Assembly: GCA_012932865.1 (NCBI GenBank)
Contig: SAXG01000058.1
Coordinates: 1 to 64,000, forward strand
Origin: Amylostereum areolatum
Lineage: Eukaryota; Basidiomycota; Agaricomycetes; Russulales; Stereaceae
DNA: 64,000 nucleotides
Reading direction: 5' to 3'
Below are positions 25,619-36,673 of this stretch, one piece after another. The notes under the pieces were generated by a model that was given only the letters and a program-made list of their open reading frames with translations, did not search any database and was not told the origin of the DNA. The position numbers and the translations under genes were made by a program. Numbering within the stretch: position 1 is the first letter of the stretch; each line of letters starts with the position of its first letter.

Positions 25619-28577
25619 ATGTCCCTCCCCCCCGCCACCAAAGACACCTCCGAACACCCCGGCAAGCTCTCCGTCGCCTCCCCCGTCGACAAGCACGCCA
25701 AGGACGCCGACGTCGATCGCAAGGTGCGTCTCCCTCGCCCTTTCCCCCGCTTCCCGGCCCGTCTCACCCTTCCCCCAGCTCCGTTTTTACGGCGTGATCG
25801 AGGCCTTCCGCCAAGGTCGCTACCCCGACAACGCCCAGATCGACAAAACCCTCAAATACGTCCTCGACAATTCCCCCGTCGACCAGTCCAAGCTCTCCTC
25901 CGACGGCCGCAGACTCATCCAGGACACCCGCGACGTCATCGAGACCGCCCGTCTGCTCGTCAAGCACAAGAACGCCAACGAGCTCTTCCAGAACTTCTTA
26001 TGGTCCTCCCGCTCCATCGACCCGTCCAAGGCCAAGAAGGATCCCAACGAGGTCCTTCCCGTCGACAGCGGGAAAGCCGTCCAGGACCGTGACCAGGGTC
26101 CGTCTTCTTCTTCCACACCCCCATCCGCTTTTCTGCTGACTTTTTCCTGCGCATACAGCCACTAAACACCTTCGCACCTTGCTCAACCTCGTCGCCACCA
26201 ACTCGGAAGCACGCAAACTCCTCTCCGATTTCTCCGTTCTCGGGCGCGACGTCCTCGCCCGTACCGTCACACACGCCGCCGACGCCATCCGTCCCGACCA
26301 GGACGCCCTCGCCAACGTAGATCAGTCTGCACCCGCCGATCAGTTCGACTCGGCCGGGAACCGCAAGGCCGGGCCCAACGAAACTCCCGTCGCCGAGCTC
26401 AACATCCCTGGCGTGAATGGTAGTATCCAGCATCACCCCGAGCAGGGTACCCAGATCCACCATAATGGACAGCAAGTCCCTGCCGGCGAGGCCGTCGACC
26501 GCGCGCGCTCTGCCGCCGCCGACGAGGCCAACAGGGCCGTCGAGTAAGTCTCGCTGCTCTTTCTTTCGTGCTCGTGTCTGACGGCCCGTCCTCAGTGAAC
26601 TCGACGACGATACCGTCGACTCAGAGACGAAGAAGACGGGCTTGAGGAGTCGCATCCAGGGTTTCCGAGTATGTATCCGTCTCATGTGTCGATGTATGCC
26701 CTAACCTTTGTCTTCTAGGATGGTTTCATGGACCGTATCCCTCAGGACAACAAGGACAGCGCGCGAGAGAAACTCGATCATGGTCGTCGCGTCCTCGCGG
26801 AAGAATACTTCCCTGAGGAACGTCGCGATCAGTTTATCTACCGCGGTAAAAAGGTATGCGTTGCCTGTATGCGTTCGTATATCAAAACTGACGCGCGTTC
26901 AGGTCATCATCGAGTGCCAGAAGCATGATGATTACCAGGAAAGTATAAACTGGCTCCTCGCCTTCATCGAAGAGTACGCCGGCCACGGCAAGACCATCGC
27001 TGCCCACGGCAAGGACTCCCATGGAAAATTGACCAGCGTATGTTTGTCTTCTTTCTTTGTTGTATATCGTCTCATTCGCTTTCTCAGGACGCCAATTTGC
27101 AAGACGCCTGGAGCGGCCTCCGCCTCCTTCTCGAGCGCTTCGCCAACGGTCAAAGCATGGATCCCATCTTCGACGCCGTTAGCCGCCTCATCGAGGACGC
27201 GCGCAATGACGAAGAGTTCCGTGACTGGTTCAAGTCTGTCGACGCGTACTCCCGCAAAGTCCTCCTCGAGCCCGGCTTCGTTCTCGAGCCCGTGTGCAAC
27301 ACCGAGGGTGCCCAGATCCGCGAGTCCGGCCGCCGCTTCTACGACGAGAAGTACCGCGCGCACTTCGATAATTTGTTCAGCACGATCGGCAACTGGTTCA
27401 AGGCAATGGGCGAGGATCCGCTCAACAAACGGTTCGGCGACGACTGGGCGCGGCTCACTCGCGACTTGCTGTTCGATAGCGAGGGCAGCCTCAAGTTCAA
27501 ACCCGACCTTTGGTTGGACATTCGCAAAGTTATCCTTCCGACGCTCGTCGACCAGGTAATTCCCCGTACGCATCCTTTCTTTCTTTCTTTCTGTACTCAT
27601 ATTGTCACGACAAGGTTGGATACATTCCCATCCCGCGCATCGAGTACACCGACGACGCTCTCGACCTCGTCGTGGAGAACCTCACGCTTCAGGGCCGCAA
27701 CATCTTCCCCAACATCGTCTCGCTCGAGACCCACAACTTTGTCAAGTTCTCCCCTTACAACGCCATCACGGACGAGCACCACCACGAGTTCACGCTCACG
27801 CTGGGGCACATACAGGCGGACATGCGCGACGTTGCGTTTTACTTTCGCAAGAAGACTGGTATCCCCAAGTTGACGGACTCGGGTCTCGCGGACGTCTTGC
27901 TCGGTGGGCAGGGCCTTACCGTGCGTTCTTTCTGTTTTTCTCGTCTCTACAATCTCCTTACTCATGTCGTTTGATAGGCTACTATCCATCTCGTCTCGGC
28001 GGACAAGGACAAGTCGTCCGTGTTCAAGGTCAAGAACGTCAATGTCAAGGTCGACTCGCTCAAGTTCTCCATCCGCGACTCAAAGCACGACATTCTCTAC
28101 AAGACCCTCCGTCCGCTCGCGACCGGCCTGATCAAGAAGCAGATTCAAAAGGCGGTTGCGGACGCGATTACGACGGGCATGGAGTACGTCGATGGCCAGC
28201 TCGTCGCCGTACGCGATCGGTACCAGGAGGCGTCGAGCGAGGACGAGACCACGCGAACGGAAGCGCTCCGGCGCGCGTTCACGCGCAAACGGGACGACGG
28301 CGCGAGCACGGAGACCGCGAGTGTGGGCGGTAAGAGCAGCGGCGCGTCGACGGCGGGGACGAAGCGGAATTCGCAGTTCAAGCTGGTGGCGAAGCGGGAT
28401 TCGGCGATCGTGCAGGCGGGGCACGAGAGCGGGTGGGCGGGCAAGGCGCAGGAGAAGGCGGAGGTCGCGAGCAAGGGCGAGGGCTGGAGGTCGGACGCGT
28501 GAGTTCTTTTCTTTCTCGCTTGACGTTATCCATGGGGCTGACTTGACCTGAATTTGGACAGGTTCGCGATTGTGTGA
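25619..28577 (+). CDS. HAM1-like protein (HAM1_N/HAM1_C type)
   Basis: Ten exons: 25619-25723, 25779-26097, 26159-26543, 26596-26668, 26719-26853, 26903-27037, 27088-27555, 27615-27920, 27978-28498, 28562-28577, giving about 820 residues with every phase fitting; introns are 49-63 nt with GT-AG ends. The N-terminal half has YGVIEAFRQGRYPDNAQIDK, LLNLVATNSEARKLLSDFSV and a coiled Glu/Arg-rich part; the second half has SRLIEDARNDEEFRDWF and the beta-rich IEYTDDALDLVVENLTLQGR and HHHEFTLTLGHIQADMRDV. The tail is Ser/Lys-rich. This matches the fungal HAM1-like family as I remember it; the beta-rich part suggests a lipid-binding fold, which is inference. A TATAA motif is at 25563. Cytosolic or membrane-attached; no signal peptide. 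Confidence 0.8.
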
Positions 28578-30668
28578 ACCACCGATGTACTGCATATGGG
28601 AACGAGACGCCCTCCTTGCCTCCGCGCCACGTCTTCCTTACTTGTTGCTGTTCCGAAAGGACTTGTTTACCGTGCGTGGTTGTACGATACGATTTACCGA
28701 GTGGTGGGAACTGCTCCGCTCCGACGATACCTCGATCGCGTGTTTGGCACATTTGTATACTAGCTTCGACTTTTGCCTCTCTCTTTCTCTCCTCTTCTAA
28801 TATCGTCTCCTTCGACTGCTTTTGTGGAGTAGCGATAGTGTACGCCTTTGTCGTTGGCTAGGGGCCAACGTATCGGTAATGGATGTATTGCACGGCTTTG
28901 TTTCGATGGGTCCATGTCTGCAGGAGTGGTAGTTGAGGCGTGCAGCTCTTCCGTTTGGACGATCATGTCTGTTTCGGAAAACAAAACGACGCGTCGTTCA
29001 TCCTTCCACCTTGCAACGCAACGGGCGATAAGCCGATGGCATCGCCTCGCGCATATCCACAAACCGCGCCCACACGCCGTCGTATGTGGATGTAACAAAT
29101 CGTAATGATATATATTATACTAGCATAGACCCATGCATTGCACTCATTCAAGTAGCAAGGCTGTGGTGATTGTATTCAAATAAGCAACAAATAAGCATAA
29201 CTAAGTACTAAGCATGAAGTGTAGAAGATTCAACTCGCAGTCCGATAGTAGGAAAACTGTAGCCGGGATGCCTAGAGGGGTTTGTGACGGTCCCAAATGC
29301 TCTCGCTCGTGTCGGGCTCTCTTGGCAATCTGCCATTTCGATAGCAGAGTGGGTTGTTCTGTTCCTTGAGGGTTCAGAGCTGGAGTCCTTGGGGGCGTAG
29401 GAAGCAAGTCGCTGAGGGCCGAGTAGGCCTGCGAATATGCAATGTCGATGAGGACATATCACCTGTGATATGGATAACAAAAGGATCAGTAAAGCCTTTA
29501 CTATCACATTGATTGATACTGTATGCACGTACCATCTATGAAAGCTCCGTTCGAGGCTTGCTGGTTGGTTGGGTTCTTGCATTATCGTGTCGCCTGTCGT
29601 TGATTCGGACGTGGACGACACAATACAATGCTGTTGCGGACCTTCAGGATCCTGAGGATGTCGTTGTGCTCGCACTCAAGACCGGCGGTGGCCAATGGCG
29701 TCAGCCGAGGAAAGCTGTAGACAACAATATAGTAAGCAAGGACATTGATCAGTTTGTTAAGGTCAGTCATACCTGGACGGCCGTGTTCTCGTTCGCTTGC
29801 GAGGAGGTTGAATGGGCACTGTTTCTGGGGGCTGCATCTTGGACGGAATCAGTGGACCTGCGTTCCTGCTCGGTGCACCATCCCAATGGCCAGCCAATGT
29901 CACCCCCAACTCGCATAGATTCTTCTGCACAAATAGTACATGTCAGTTCGTCTCGCAAGAGAGAAAGAAAATGCGCACATGATCCAGATGAATGCACCGA
30001 GATGCACTGGATGCAGATGACAGGGTGTGCTGTACTGTGTCGTGTCGGGTCGTGTCGTGTCGTACATCACTCGAGCTCGGGACCACCACGCCTCATCCGA
30101 GCACCGAGGAAATTTCCCGAAAAATCTCTAGATATATAAATAAATCCAATCAGGGGGGGTGGGAGCGACGCGGTCATCGTGACCGAAGCGACAAAACACG
30201 TCCGTGTTGCTGCACAAACATTGCTTTGGAGGAAAATTGATTTGAATTTGTTTTCTGATATACAAAGTAAAAGGTATAAGTAGGGCTGTGCCATGGAGGC
30301 TACTTTGACGCTAACGGCGGTGCGTAGAGGTGCCATAGAGAGTGGGAAGGTATGACGGTGGCCAAGTACGTGGTGGAGGTCAAGACGAAGAGCGACGCGG
30401 CGACCCGGCCGACGCGCAAGCCTAGGATGACGCAAGCAGCCACGTGCATTTGTCAACGCGACCTGTCACGTGTCGCGTTACGATGACGTGGCTGTTGTCC
30501 CACAACCAATCAGAAAGCTCACTTGTCTCGCGGTTTGTGTCGTGACGTGACGCAGCGCTCCACCGCGTCTCTCTTTGTATTAAAGGATATTATATGTACC
30601 GAACTGCGTGAAGGTAATTTAAAAAATCAAGAAAGAAGGGGAAAAACACTGCAGGAACGCTCTGGAGG
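28578..30668. other. intergenic, no supported gene
   Basis: Several medium open frames on both strands between 29200 and 30140, none with a recognisable domain or clear splice pattern. The minus frame near 29582-29770 (FPRLTPLATAGLECEHNDIL) could be an exon scrap. 30440-30560 has CACGTG, CACGTGTC and an inverted CCAAT pair, which look promoter-like. Confidence 0.4.
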
Positions 30669-30750
30669 CGACGCCAGCAGGACTCGAACCTGCGCTCCCA
30701 AAGGGAAACAGATTTCTAATCTGTCGCCGTAACCACTTGGCTATAGCGCC
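30669..30750 (-). tRNA. tRNA-Ser(AGA)
   Basis: 82-nt class II tRNA on the minus strand. Acceptor GGCGCTA/TGGCGTC, discriminator G; D arm AGCCAAGTGGTTACGGC; anticodon stem ACAGA/TCTGT around TTAGAAA; variable arm TTTCCCTTTGGGA; T arm GCAGGTTCGAGTCCTGC. No intron. Most of it is identical to the tRNA-Ser(CGA) 5.5 kb away in the same orientation. Confidence 0.92.
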
Positions 30751-32251
30751 GTACAGGTTGGTGCGGGCGGAGTGGATATCCGCCCGGGGGTGGGGGGGGG
30801 GGGGCAGGGTTGACTTCGGACTGCCAGCTGGGTTCAATCAAGGTTCACTGGCAATTGCGCGGCCGTCGACGCCAACTCGATCGGGTTCGAGGTCAGGCCT
30901 CAGGCGTGGACGTGTCCCCCGTGTGCGGCGTTGGGATGGCGCGGGAGTGTGGGTAAGGAACTGGGAAGTGGACGGAAGGAAGGAGCGTCGTGCGTGGTCC
31001 AATATTCAATTTTCGGCGGAGACTTGGGACTTTGAGTTTGGGACGCGGTGTCCCAAAAGCTCTGGTTGGCGGCGCGTTCACACAAGCTAGCTTTCCTCGT
31101 CGTTTGCCGACGGCGAGCTCCATGGCCATGGGTGATAGGCTAGTCTCCCAGAGGCAGACGCGATGATTCGTCGACGCTTCTCAAGTCCGGGATCCCATGG
31201 GCGCACGGCGCACGCTAACCTGATGTCACGGTAAGGAAAGGTAAGCGCTTCCCTCTGGAGTCTCAAGCTGCACGTCTCGAGCGGCTTCGATTTATGTTAA
31301 TGTAGGTTCGCCCGACCGACTCTGCGGCGCCTCGGGCACGTTTGACACTGACGGCCTGCACTGCCAGCGGCGGGAGACATTCGAAACCGAGGCGGCCAGG
31401 CCGGATGGGCGTAAATGCCATGGGACCGTCGAAAGGTCGACGGTATACTTACAGGCTTACGCGTACGACGCAGGCCGGCGGTGGCGCGGGAGAGGCGGTC
31501 GGTTCGCGCGGTGAGTCCGAGCGGGGGGATTCGGTTCTTCTGGGACGTTGTTTGCTCATGAGCATGAACCCTTTCTTTTTTTCCCAGGATGTTTTCAGGC
31601 GGAGCCGTCCAGCTTGCGTTCGTGCGGCGGCGTCGATAGGTTTCGCGTCGCGAGTCGCTACACTAAGGGTACGCGTACATACTCCGAGTCGGTACACACA
31701 ATGCAAACTCCTGGTCGTTGGTCCTCGGTCCTCGGTCCTTTCGCGCCCTCGCGCGATGCTTCCAATGACACTGACCCTGCCGCATGGACACCGTGCTGAC
31801 AGGCCACGCGTGCTAGAGCGGACGCGCGAACGTAACGGTGCTCCGCGAAATTATCGCGATGGCATGGAACCCGCAACCGGGGAGGCCCTCCATCGAAAGT
31901 TTGAACCCCACCTTGCCGATTTTTCCCCTACCGTCCTTTGGCACTCGCTCGCGCTTGACGTGAGAGCTCCCTCTGCACGTCCACCCAATACATTTCCGCC
32001 CTGCCTCTCGCGCAACGAGGCGGATCCGCGCTTCTGGTGTCCTTTTTTTGGTTTGTTTCCTTGGACGCGTGGGCAGGGGAGCTCGCGGCGACGACGGATT
32101 CGGCCTCCGTCGGGGACGGAAGGCGCGACTTGGGTTCGTGCAGCGGCGAAGTTCCTCGAGATGTACATAAAAGCTAATTGGTGACACCCCCGGAGCAGCC
32201 TCGTTGCCTTCCCTCCGTACCTCTGCCCCTCCCTCCCCCGATTTTCGAAAA
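30751..32251. other. intergenic with a G-tract and a palindrome
   Basis: A run of 14 G bases interrupted once is at about 30787-30804. A 21-bp palindrome lies at 31037-31057 (arms TTTGGGACGC/GTGTCCCAAA). The plus frame 31342-32184 is open for 280 codons but starts without an ATG and has no recognisable domain, so I do not call it a gene. Confidence 0.45.
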
Positions 32252-33886
32252 ATGGATGCAGCTGTTTTACTGGATACTCTCCTCAACAACCCAAGAATCC
32301 TGGAAGACATGGCCACTCAATATGAAGCCGCCACCAGTGGCAGGGCCTCCCGCGAAGTATATTCTATGTTGTTGTTGCTTATTTATTCTCTGGTAGGCTG
32401 ACACGTAGAATATAGGCCCGCAACGCGGCCTTCGTCGCGCTGCTCCTTGACAGGCCTAACCTTCTGGCCGAGTTGTCGGACGCCGTCGCTGCGGTGGCGT
32501 CCTCCCGTCTGGTACGTGTGTATTTCCTTTCCGGATATCTTCGATCGCGTCCGCGCCGCTGAGCGTGGTATTCATTCGATTTAGGAAACCCCACAGGCCG
32601 AAAGTCTGGCTATAAGAAGCCCCCTGCCCGCCCGCGCACCTTCCCCGGCTCCTCGCCTTTCGCCGCCCCCTCAAGAGGCTTTCCCCCCAACCCCGCTCAG
32701 GCTCCCGACCCGCACGTCCACCGCCGCCCCTGCGTCCACCGCCGCCCCTGTGTCCACCGCCGCCCCTACGTCGACCCTCGCGCGCGTCCCTCCTTCGCAA
32801 GATGCGATCGTCGTCGACTTCCCGCTGGCCATGCATCGGTGGAGCAGCGCCGTCACCCACGGCGCGTTCGGCGGAAACTGGCGCCTCCCGCGCGTGCATG
32901 TCCCTGCCCGCCGCGCCACCGAGACGGGGCACGACAGCTTTCTGCTGCTCCGGCACGCGCACCAGCCGTACGCGCCGACGGACATCGGCGGCGAAGGTGT
33001 ATATCTGAGCCCGTGCGACAGGGAGGAGGATTGGCCAAAGGTTGAGCGGGTGTTCGCGTCGGAGTCGGTCGAGACCTTCGCAAGCGACTGGCTCTACCTC
33101 GGCGATTACGAGCTCGTCCGTGCCCAGCCGCTGAGCGTCGGGGAGATCAGATCGCTTCCAAAAGACGTACGTCGACTTCTACCTTTTTTTTTTCATCACT
33201 CGATTGACTCCCAGACACTCGAGCACTGGGTCAGACACCTGAAAGATAAGAAGACTCAGGACTCCTGGATTCGGGAGCTCCACGCGCGCGTCGCCCTCCG
33301 GGCACAAGCTGGTGGACACCGCACGCCAAGCGCGGCGGAGGTCCAAGAGTTCCTCAGGATGGCTCCGGACCTCCCTGCCCTTCAAATGTCCGAATACAGA
33401 CGTGCGCTGTTGAACGGTGACGAGGTACGTGCGCATTCATGTTTACCCCGCTTTTACATGCTGGTGACCCCGTACCGCTAGAAATTGTACACTTTCGCGA
33501 TGCGTTGTGTGCGCTACCAGAAGAAAATTCCGACCCAGCTACTGGAAGCGGAGCGGGAGGGTCTAGACGACTCGGAGCCTGGGGGTAGCATCAACATCAG
33601 CAGTTTAGATGGCCGTCTCTCTGGCCTCCTGGGGGAAGATTCGGTGAGGGTGGCGCCCATCCGTCGTCTTCCTGCGCGGTTCCGCCCCCAACCCTACAAT
33701 GTCGAGGACCACCAAACTCGGCGGAACACATCGCAGTGTTCGACTGCGAGCTCCTTGCGCTCCCAGCCTCCGTCCAGTGTCGTCGCCGGCCCGAGCCGCT
33801 CGCAAGCTGTACCCAACTTCCAGGATTGCTTTCTCTTCAACTCGCCATCCTCGGAAAATGAGATTGAGGTGATTGTCATTGATTAG
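32252..33886 (+). CDS. basidiomycete protein resembling DUF6697 proteins
   Basis: Five exons: 32252-32356, 32416-32511, 32585-33166, 33215-33424, 33482-33886; 465 residues, all phases zero. The N-terminus is helical (LLDTLLNNPRILEDMATQYE), followed by a Pro/Ala-rich linker with repeated TSTAAPAS-like units (about 32715-32775). The core has AFGGNWRLPRVHVPARRATE, GVYLSPCDREEDWPKVERVF and ASDWLYLGDYELVRAQPLS, which resembles the WxYxGxYE-type motif of fungal DUF6697 proteins. A helical part (LEHWVRHLKDKKTQDSWIRE) and a Ser-rich tail follow. Function unknown. No signal peptide. The exon model is firm; the family name is tentative. Confidence 0.7.
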
Positions 33887-33980
33887 TAGAAGGTATGTTC
33901 TAACTCATTCTCCCCTTGAACACTTAGGAAGATTGACACTTTTTTTCTGAAGATAACACCTCAGATAGTAGACCAGTGCT

Positions 33981-34105
33981 CTACCCATTCGAGGGAGTAT
34001 TTATCCTCCTCGGATGTATACATCTCAGTCTCTGAGCCTTTGGTGTGTACAGAGTTGAGGTGAATACATTTCGAGGAGGATAAATACTCCGTGGGGTGGG
34101 TATAG
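33981..34105. repeat. imperfect inverted repeat (possible foldback)
   Basis: A perfect 19-bp inverted repeat, GGAGTATTTATCCTCCTCG at 33994-34012 and its complement at 34072-34090, lies within a weaker inverted similarity reaching 33981 and 34105. It sits in the gap between two tail-to-tail genes. Confidence 0.65.
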
Positions 34106-34335
34106 CTTTGTTCTATGGTATGATGATCTTGAATGACTCGGATTCTCTGCACTGTAGTCTTGTTGCTCCCCAATGATAAATGTTTTCTGACTCCTGCTTT
34201 TTCTGTGCATGTCTACTCTGAGAAGATCAATTTTTGGATCATTTCCATACTAACTGTACATAGATACAGAAAAGGAATGCTACATAGATTCTCTAAGGAT
34301 AACACTTCCTGGCAGCAGCCGCTCCATCCTACCTC

Positions 34336-35257
34336 TCATCCCACATCAACATCTCCAATCTTGACTATAATACTCAAGGGGAAGGGGGAGATCTCTTGGT
34401 TCGTGATTGCGGGAACGGCCGCGCGGCCGCGCTCTGATGCGGTATGGGTAACCATTGTATGAAGGGACTTCGTGAGTGTGGTGGAGAGCGCTTGGTTAAA
34501 TGTTTGACGCTCTTTCGATGTAGGTGCGGTAAGAACATGAGAAAGCTGTAAAGACAAAGGGTGGGCATCGCCTCACCTTGCTCGGAGCGCAACTGACGTA
34601 TTTCGATGTTGATAACCCTGAGACGGAGGTGGGTGATGGGTTACAACGAGAATGATCGCGAGAGGATGGAGGGGGCAAACCATTGTTCCCAAGGAACCTC
34701 ATCCTGGAACGGGAATTAGGAAGGCTGCTGACGTGCAGAAAGTGAAAACGTACTTCGACCGTTAGCCCGAAAGGCCAGGTTTTTCGTTGGCGCTTGTCGG
34801 AGAGCGTTAATGTTATCTGACCGCGACGTTCAGACCGTCAGTGGGATTACGGCGGGTGGGTGAGCAAGAGAGAACGCACGCGACCTCGCTTGTTCGCTCC
34901 ATTCTCCATTCCTTTCCAAAAGGCGTCCACCTTCTCATCCACAAGCCTCTCCATTGCAGGATCCGCCACGCCCGGCTGCCATCGAAAGCAGATGCAGTCA
35001 GGATCTCCGATGCGAGGAGAGCGAAACAAAAGCACGCACCATTGTGACGTCTAAGACCTCGAACGTTCGCGGTTTGACGGTTCCCAGGAGCCGGTGGAAG
35101 AGAATCGCGTGCAGGAGGGCCCGGAGGACATCGCGGGTGTTGTGGCGGTCTAGGATCTGGAACGTCGGAATTCTTCCGTTCTTTGGGGCGGAATGGCGAG
35201 AGCGCGGGGACGTACGATGTCGATGGTGATCGTCGCGTGCGTTGCGGATGGGTTCAT
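34336..35257 (-). CDS. ATG101: autophagy protein ATG101
   Basis: Seven small exons on the minus strand, all out of sight of simple ORF finding: 35257-35216, 35156-35040, 34975-34880, 34816-34754, 34703-34681, 34617-34577, 34511-34336; 185 residues with all phases fitting. Family hallmarks are clear: VLRALLHAILFHRLLGTVKP, RTFEVLDVTMPGVADP, VDEKVDAFWKGMENG, KRGR, SDKRQRKTW, DEVPWEQWVINIEIRQLRSE, and RGRAAVPAITNQEISPFPL near the C-terminus. ATG101 is a HORMA-domain partner of Atg13 in the starvation-induced Atg1 kinase complex of fungi that lack Atg29/Atg31. The last intron (acceptor CGAAAG) is the least certain. It is divergent from DPH4, with 138 bp between the start codons. Confidence 0.9.
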
Positions 35258-35395
35258 GGTGGATGAGAGAAAGCAAACAGCGACATCCGACTCGACGCCG
35301 GGTCACGCTCGTCACCTTCAGTGTCAGGCGTGACTTGGCGTGACTTTTCGTCTGCCGCAGACCACATCCTCGGATTCGCGTCGATACATGGTGGA
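35258..35395. promoter_or_regulatory. short divergent promoter between ATG101 and DPH4
   Basis: 138 bp between two start codons on opposite strands must hold both promoters. I see no TATA box; two imperfect TCAGGCGTGACTTGGCGTGAC-like direct repeats lie at about 35322-35345. Confidence 0.5.
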
Positions 35396-35399
35396 ATGA
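35388..35399 (+). promoter_or_regulatory. 3-codon upstream ORF overlapping the DPH4 start
   Basis: ATG GTG GAA TGA: the stop TGA overlaps the DPH4 ATG as ATGA, a layout suited to reinitiation control. Confidence 0.5.
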
Positions 35400-35848
35400 C
35401 GACAGACGGGACCGACTATTACACCCTCCTCGACGTTCCGCGCGAGTCCGCCGCCCCTCCCTCGGTGCTCAAAGCCGCGTACCATCGCGCCCTTCTGCGC
35501 GCCCACCCCGACAAACGATCGCCCAATACACCCAAAACCCAATTCGCCGACGTCGATCACGTACGGGACGCCTACCGCACGCTTTCCGACCCCATACTTC
35601 GCGCCGCATACGACCGTACGCTGTCCATAACCCCCGACGCCAAACATCCGCGGCCGGCCCAGGTGATCTCACTCGAGGACTTCGACGAAGGCGCGGACGG
35701 GTATGCCTACGCGTGTCGGTGTGGAGGGACGTACAGGATCGGAGAGGAGGAGATGGAGACGGGGGTACATTTGGTCGGGTGCGGGAGCTGCTCGGAGGTA
35801 ATCTGGATCGGATACGAAGTTTTGGAGGAAGAGGGGTCGGGGGATTAG
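35396..35848 (+). CDS. DPH4: diphthamide biosynthesis protein 4 (J domain plus CSL zinc finger)
   Basis: Single exon, 150 residues from the ATG at 35396. Residues 5-75 form a J domain with the HPD motif (LLRAHPDKRSP) that stimulates Hsp70. The C-terminal part is a CSL zinc finger with paired cysteines (ACRCGGTYRIGEEE and VGCGSCSEVIWIGYE). This pairing of domains is the mark of Dph4 (Jjj3), which takes part in the first step of diphthamide formation on elongation factor 2, in the cytosol. Length fits the family. A short upstream ORF overlaps the start. The gene ends overlapping the stop of the convergent gene by three bases. Confidence 0.9.
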   Translation: MTTDGTDYYTLLDVPRESAAPPSVLKAAYHRALLRAHPDKRSPNTPKTQFADVDHVRDAYRTLSDPILRAAYDRTLSITPDAKHPRPAQVISLEDFDEGADGYAYACRCGGTYRIGEEEMETGVHLVGCGSCSEVIWIGYEVLEEEGSGD

Positions 35849-36594
35849 GCGGAGGTCGTGCTGGACCGCGAGCTGAGGACTTCGATTTGCGGGCGGGCGC
35901 GTCGGGGGAGGGGGCGGGTCGGTCGACTGGAACGCATGATGGCGGAGATCAGGTCGTCAGAGGAGGAGGAAGAGTCCGAATCCGAGTCCGAGTCCGAACT
36001 GGAATCGGAATCGGAGGACGAAGAGGAAGAGGAAGAGGTGCTCTCTTCGTCGTTGGATAGAGGAGATGTTGAGCTTGATGAGGCAGACGAGGACCTTGGC
36101 CGTCGCTCTTCGAGCACGCCGAGGCCGAGGTTCTGCGAGGGTGTCAGGCTGGGATTTTCACGGGGGGGGTGAAGCATGCGCACCATACGAATGTAACGCG
36201 GGTCGTCGGGCTCTATGTGCTCAATATCGATACTCCTCGGGTCGCGCTGAAGGAGTTCCGCGTTGGATGTTTCGATCGCTGGCAAGAACGCGTGCAGGCG
36301 GGCCATGACTGCGAAATAGACGTCGATTTGGGCGGGAGTCAAACGGGGAAGAAAAACGCGCACGTTCTGCCGGAGGTTCAATAGGACCGGGTACTCCGTT
36401 TTCTGGATCAAATGGAGGGAGAACGGGAGGTGGGGGAACAGATGCTTGTGTGCTTGCGTTCAGAGATTCGAGTATGGATTCTACGAAAATCTCAGAGGCT
36501 TGTTCACGCGCTCAAAGCGGGAGGACGTACGAAGTCGTTGCTCCCTTTCCTCCGGGCTTTCAACCTCAAGGACCTGGGGTTTCGTTGCAGACAT
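35845..36594 (-). CDS. NOPCHAP1-like (DUF4598) protein
   Basis: Two-exon model. Exon 1 starts at the ATG at 36594 (MSATKPQVLEVESPEEREQR, LRTSSRFE). Exon 2 is open from about 36402 (acceptor GATCCAG) to the TAA at 35845. It contains VMARLHAFLPAIETSNAELL, SIDIEHIEPDDPRYIRM and LGLGVLEERR, which match the NOPCHAP1/DUF4598 pattern, then a long acidic Ser/Asp/Glu tract and a basic tail. NOPCHAP1 family members help box C/D snoRNP assembly with the R2TP complex; that role here is by family. The donor is not certain; GTGAAC after FER gives a matching phase. If exon 1 is wrong, the ATG at 36306 would give 153 residues. Confidence 0.6.
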
Positions 36595-36673
36595 GACAAA
36601 ATGAATGCGATGGAAAAGTCTAAAACCGTCGGGTTGGACGAAGGCTACGACTCCGCTGTGAAGTTTTGATTTA

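Noticed and set aside
25169..26092. long plus frame covering the start of the HAM1-like gene
   Set aside because: It is in the wrong frame for the conserved exons, which splice cleanly from the ATG at 25619.
29513..30139. 208-codon plus-strand frame
   Set aside because: No domain, no clear start context, and overlapping minus-strand frames are as long; I see no way to choose.
31342..32184. 280-codon open frame on the plus strand
   Set aside because: It starts with TTG, has no recognisable domain, and its composition looks like that of non-coding GC-rich DNA; an equally long frame exists on the other strand.
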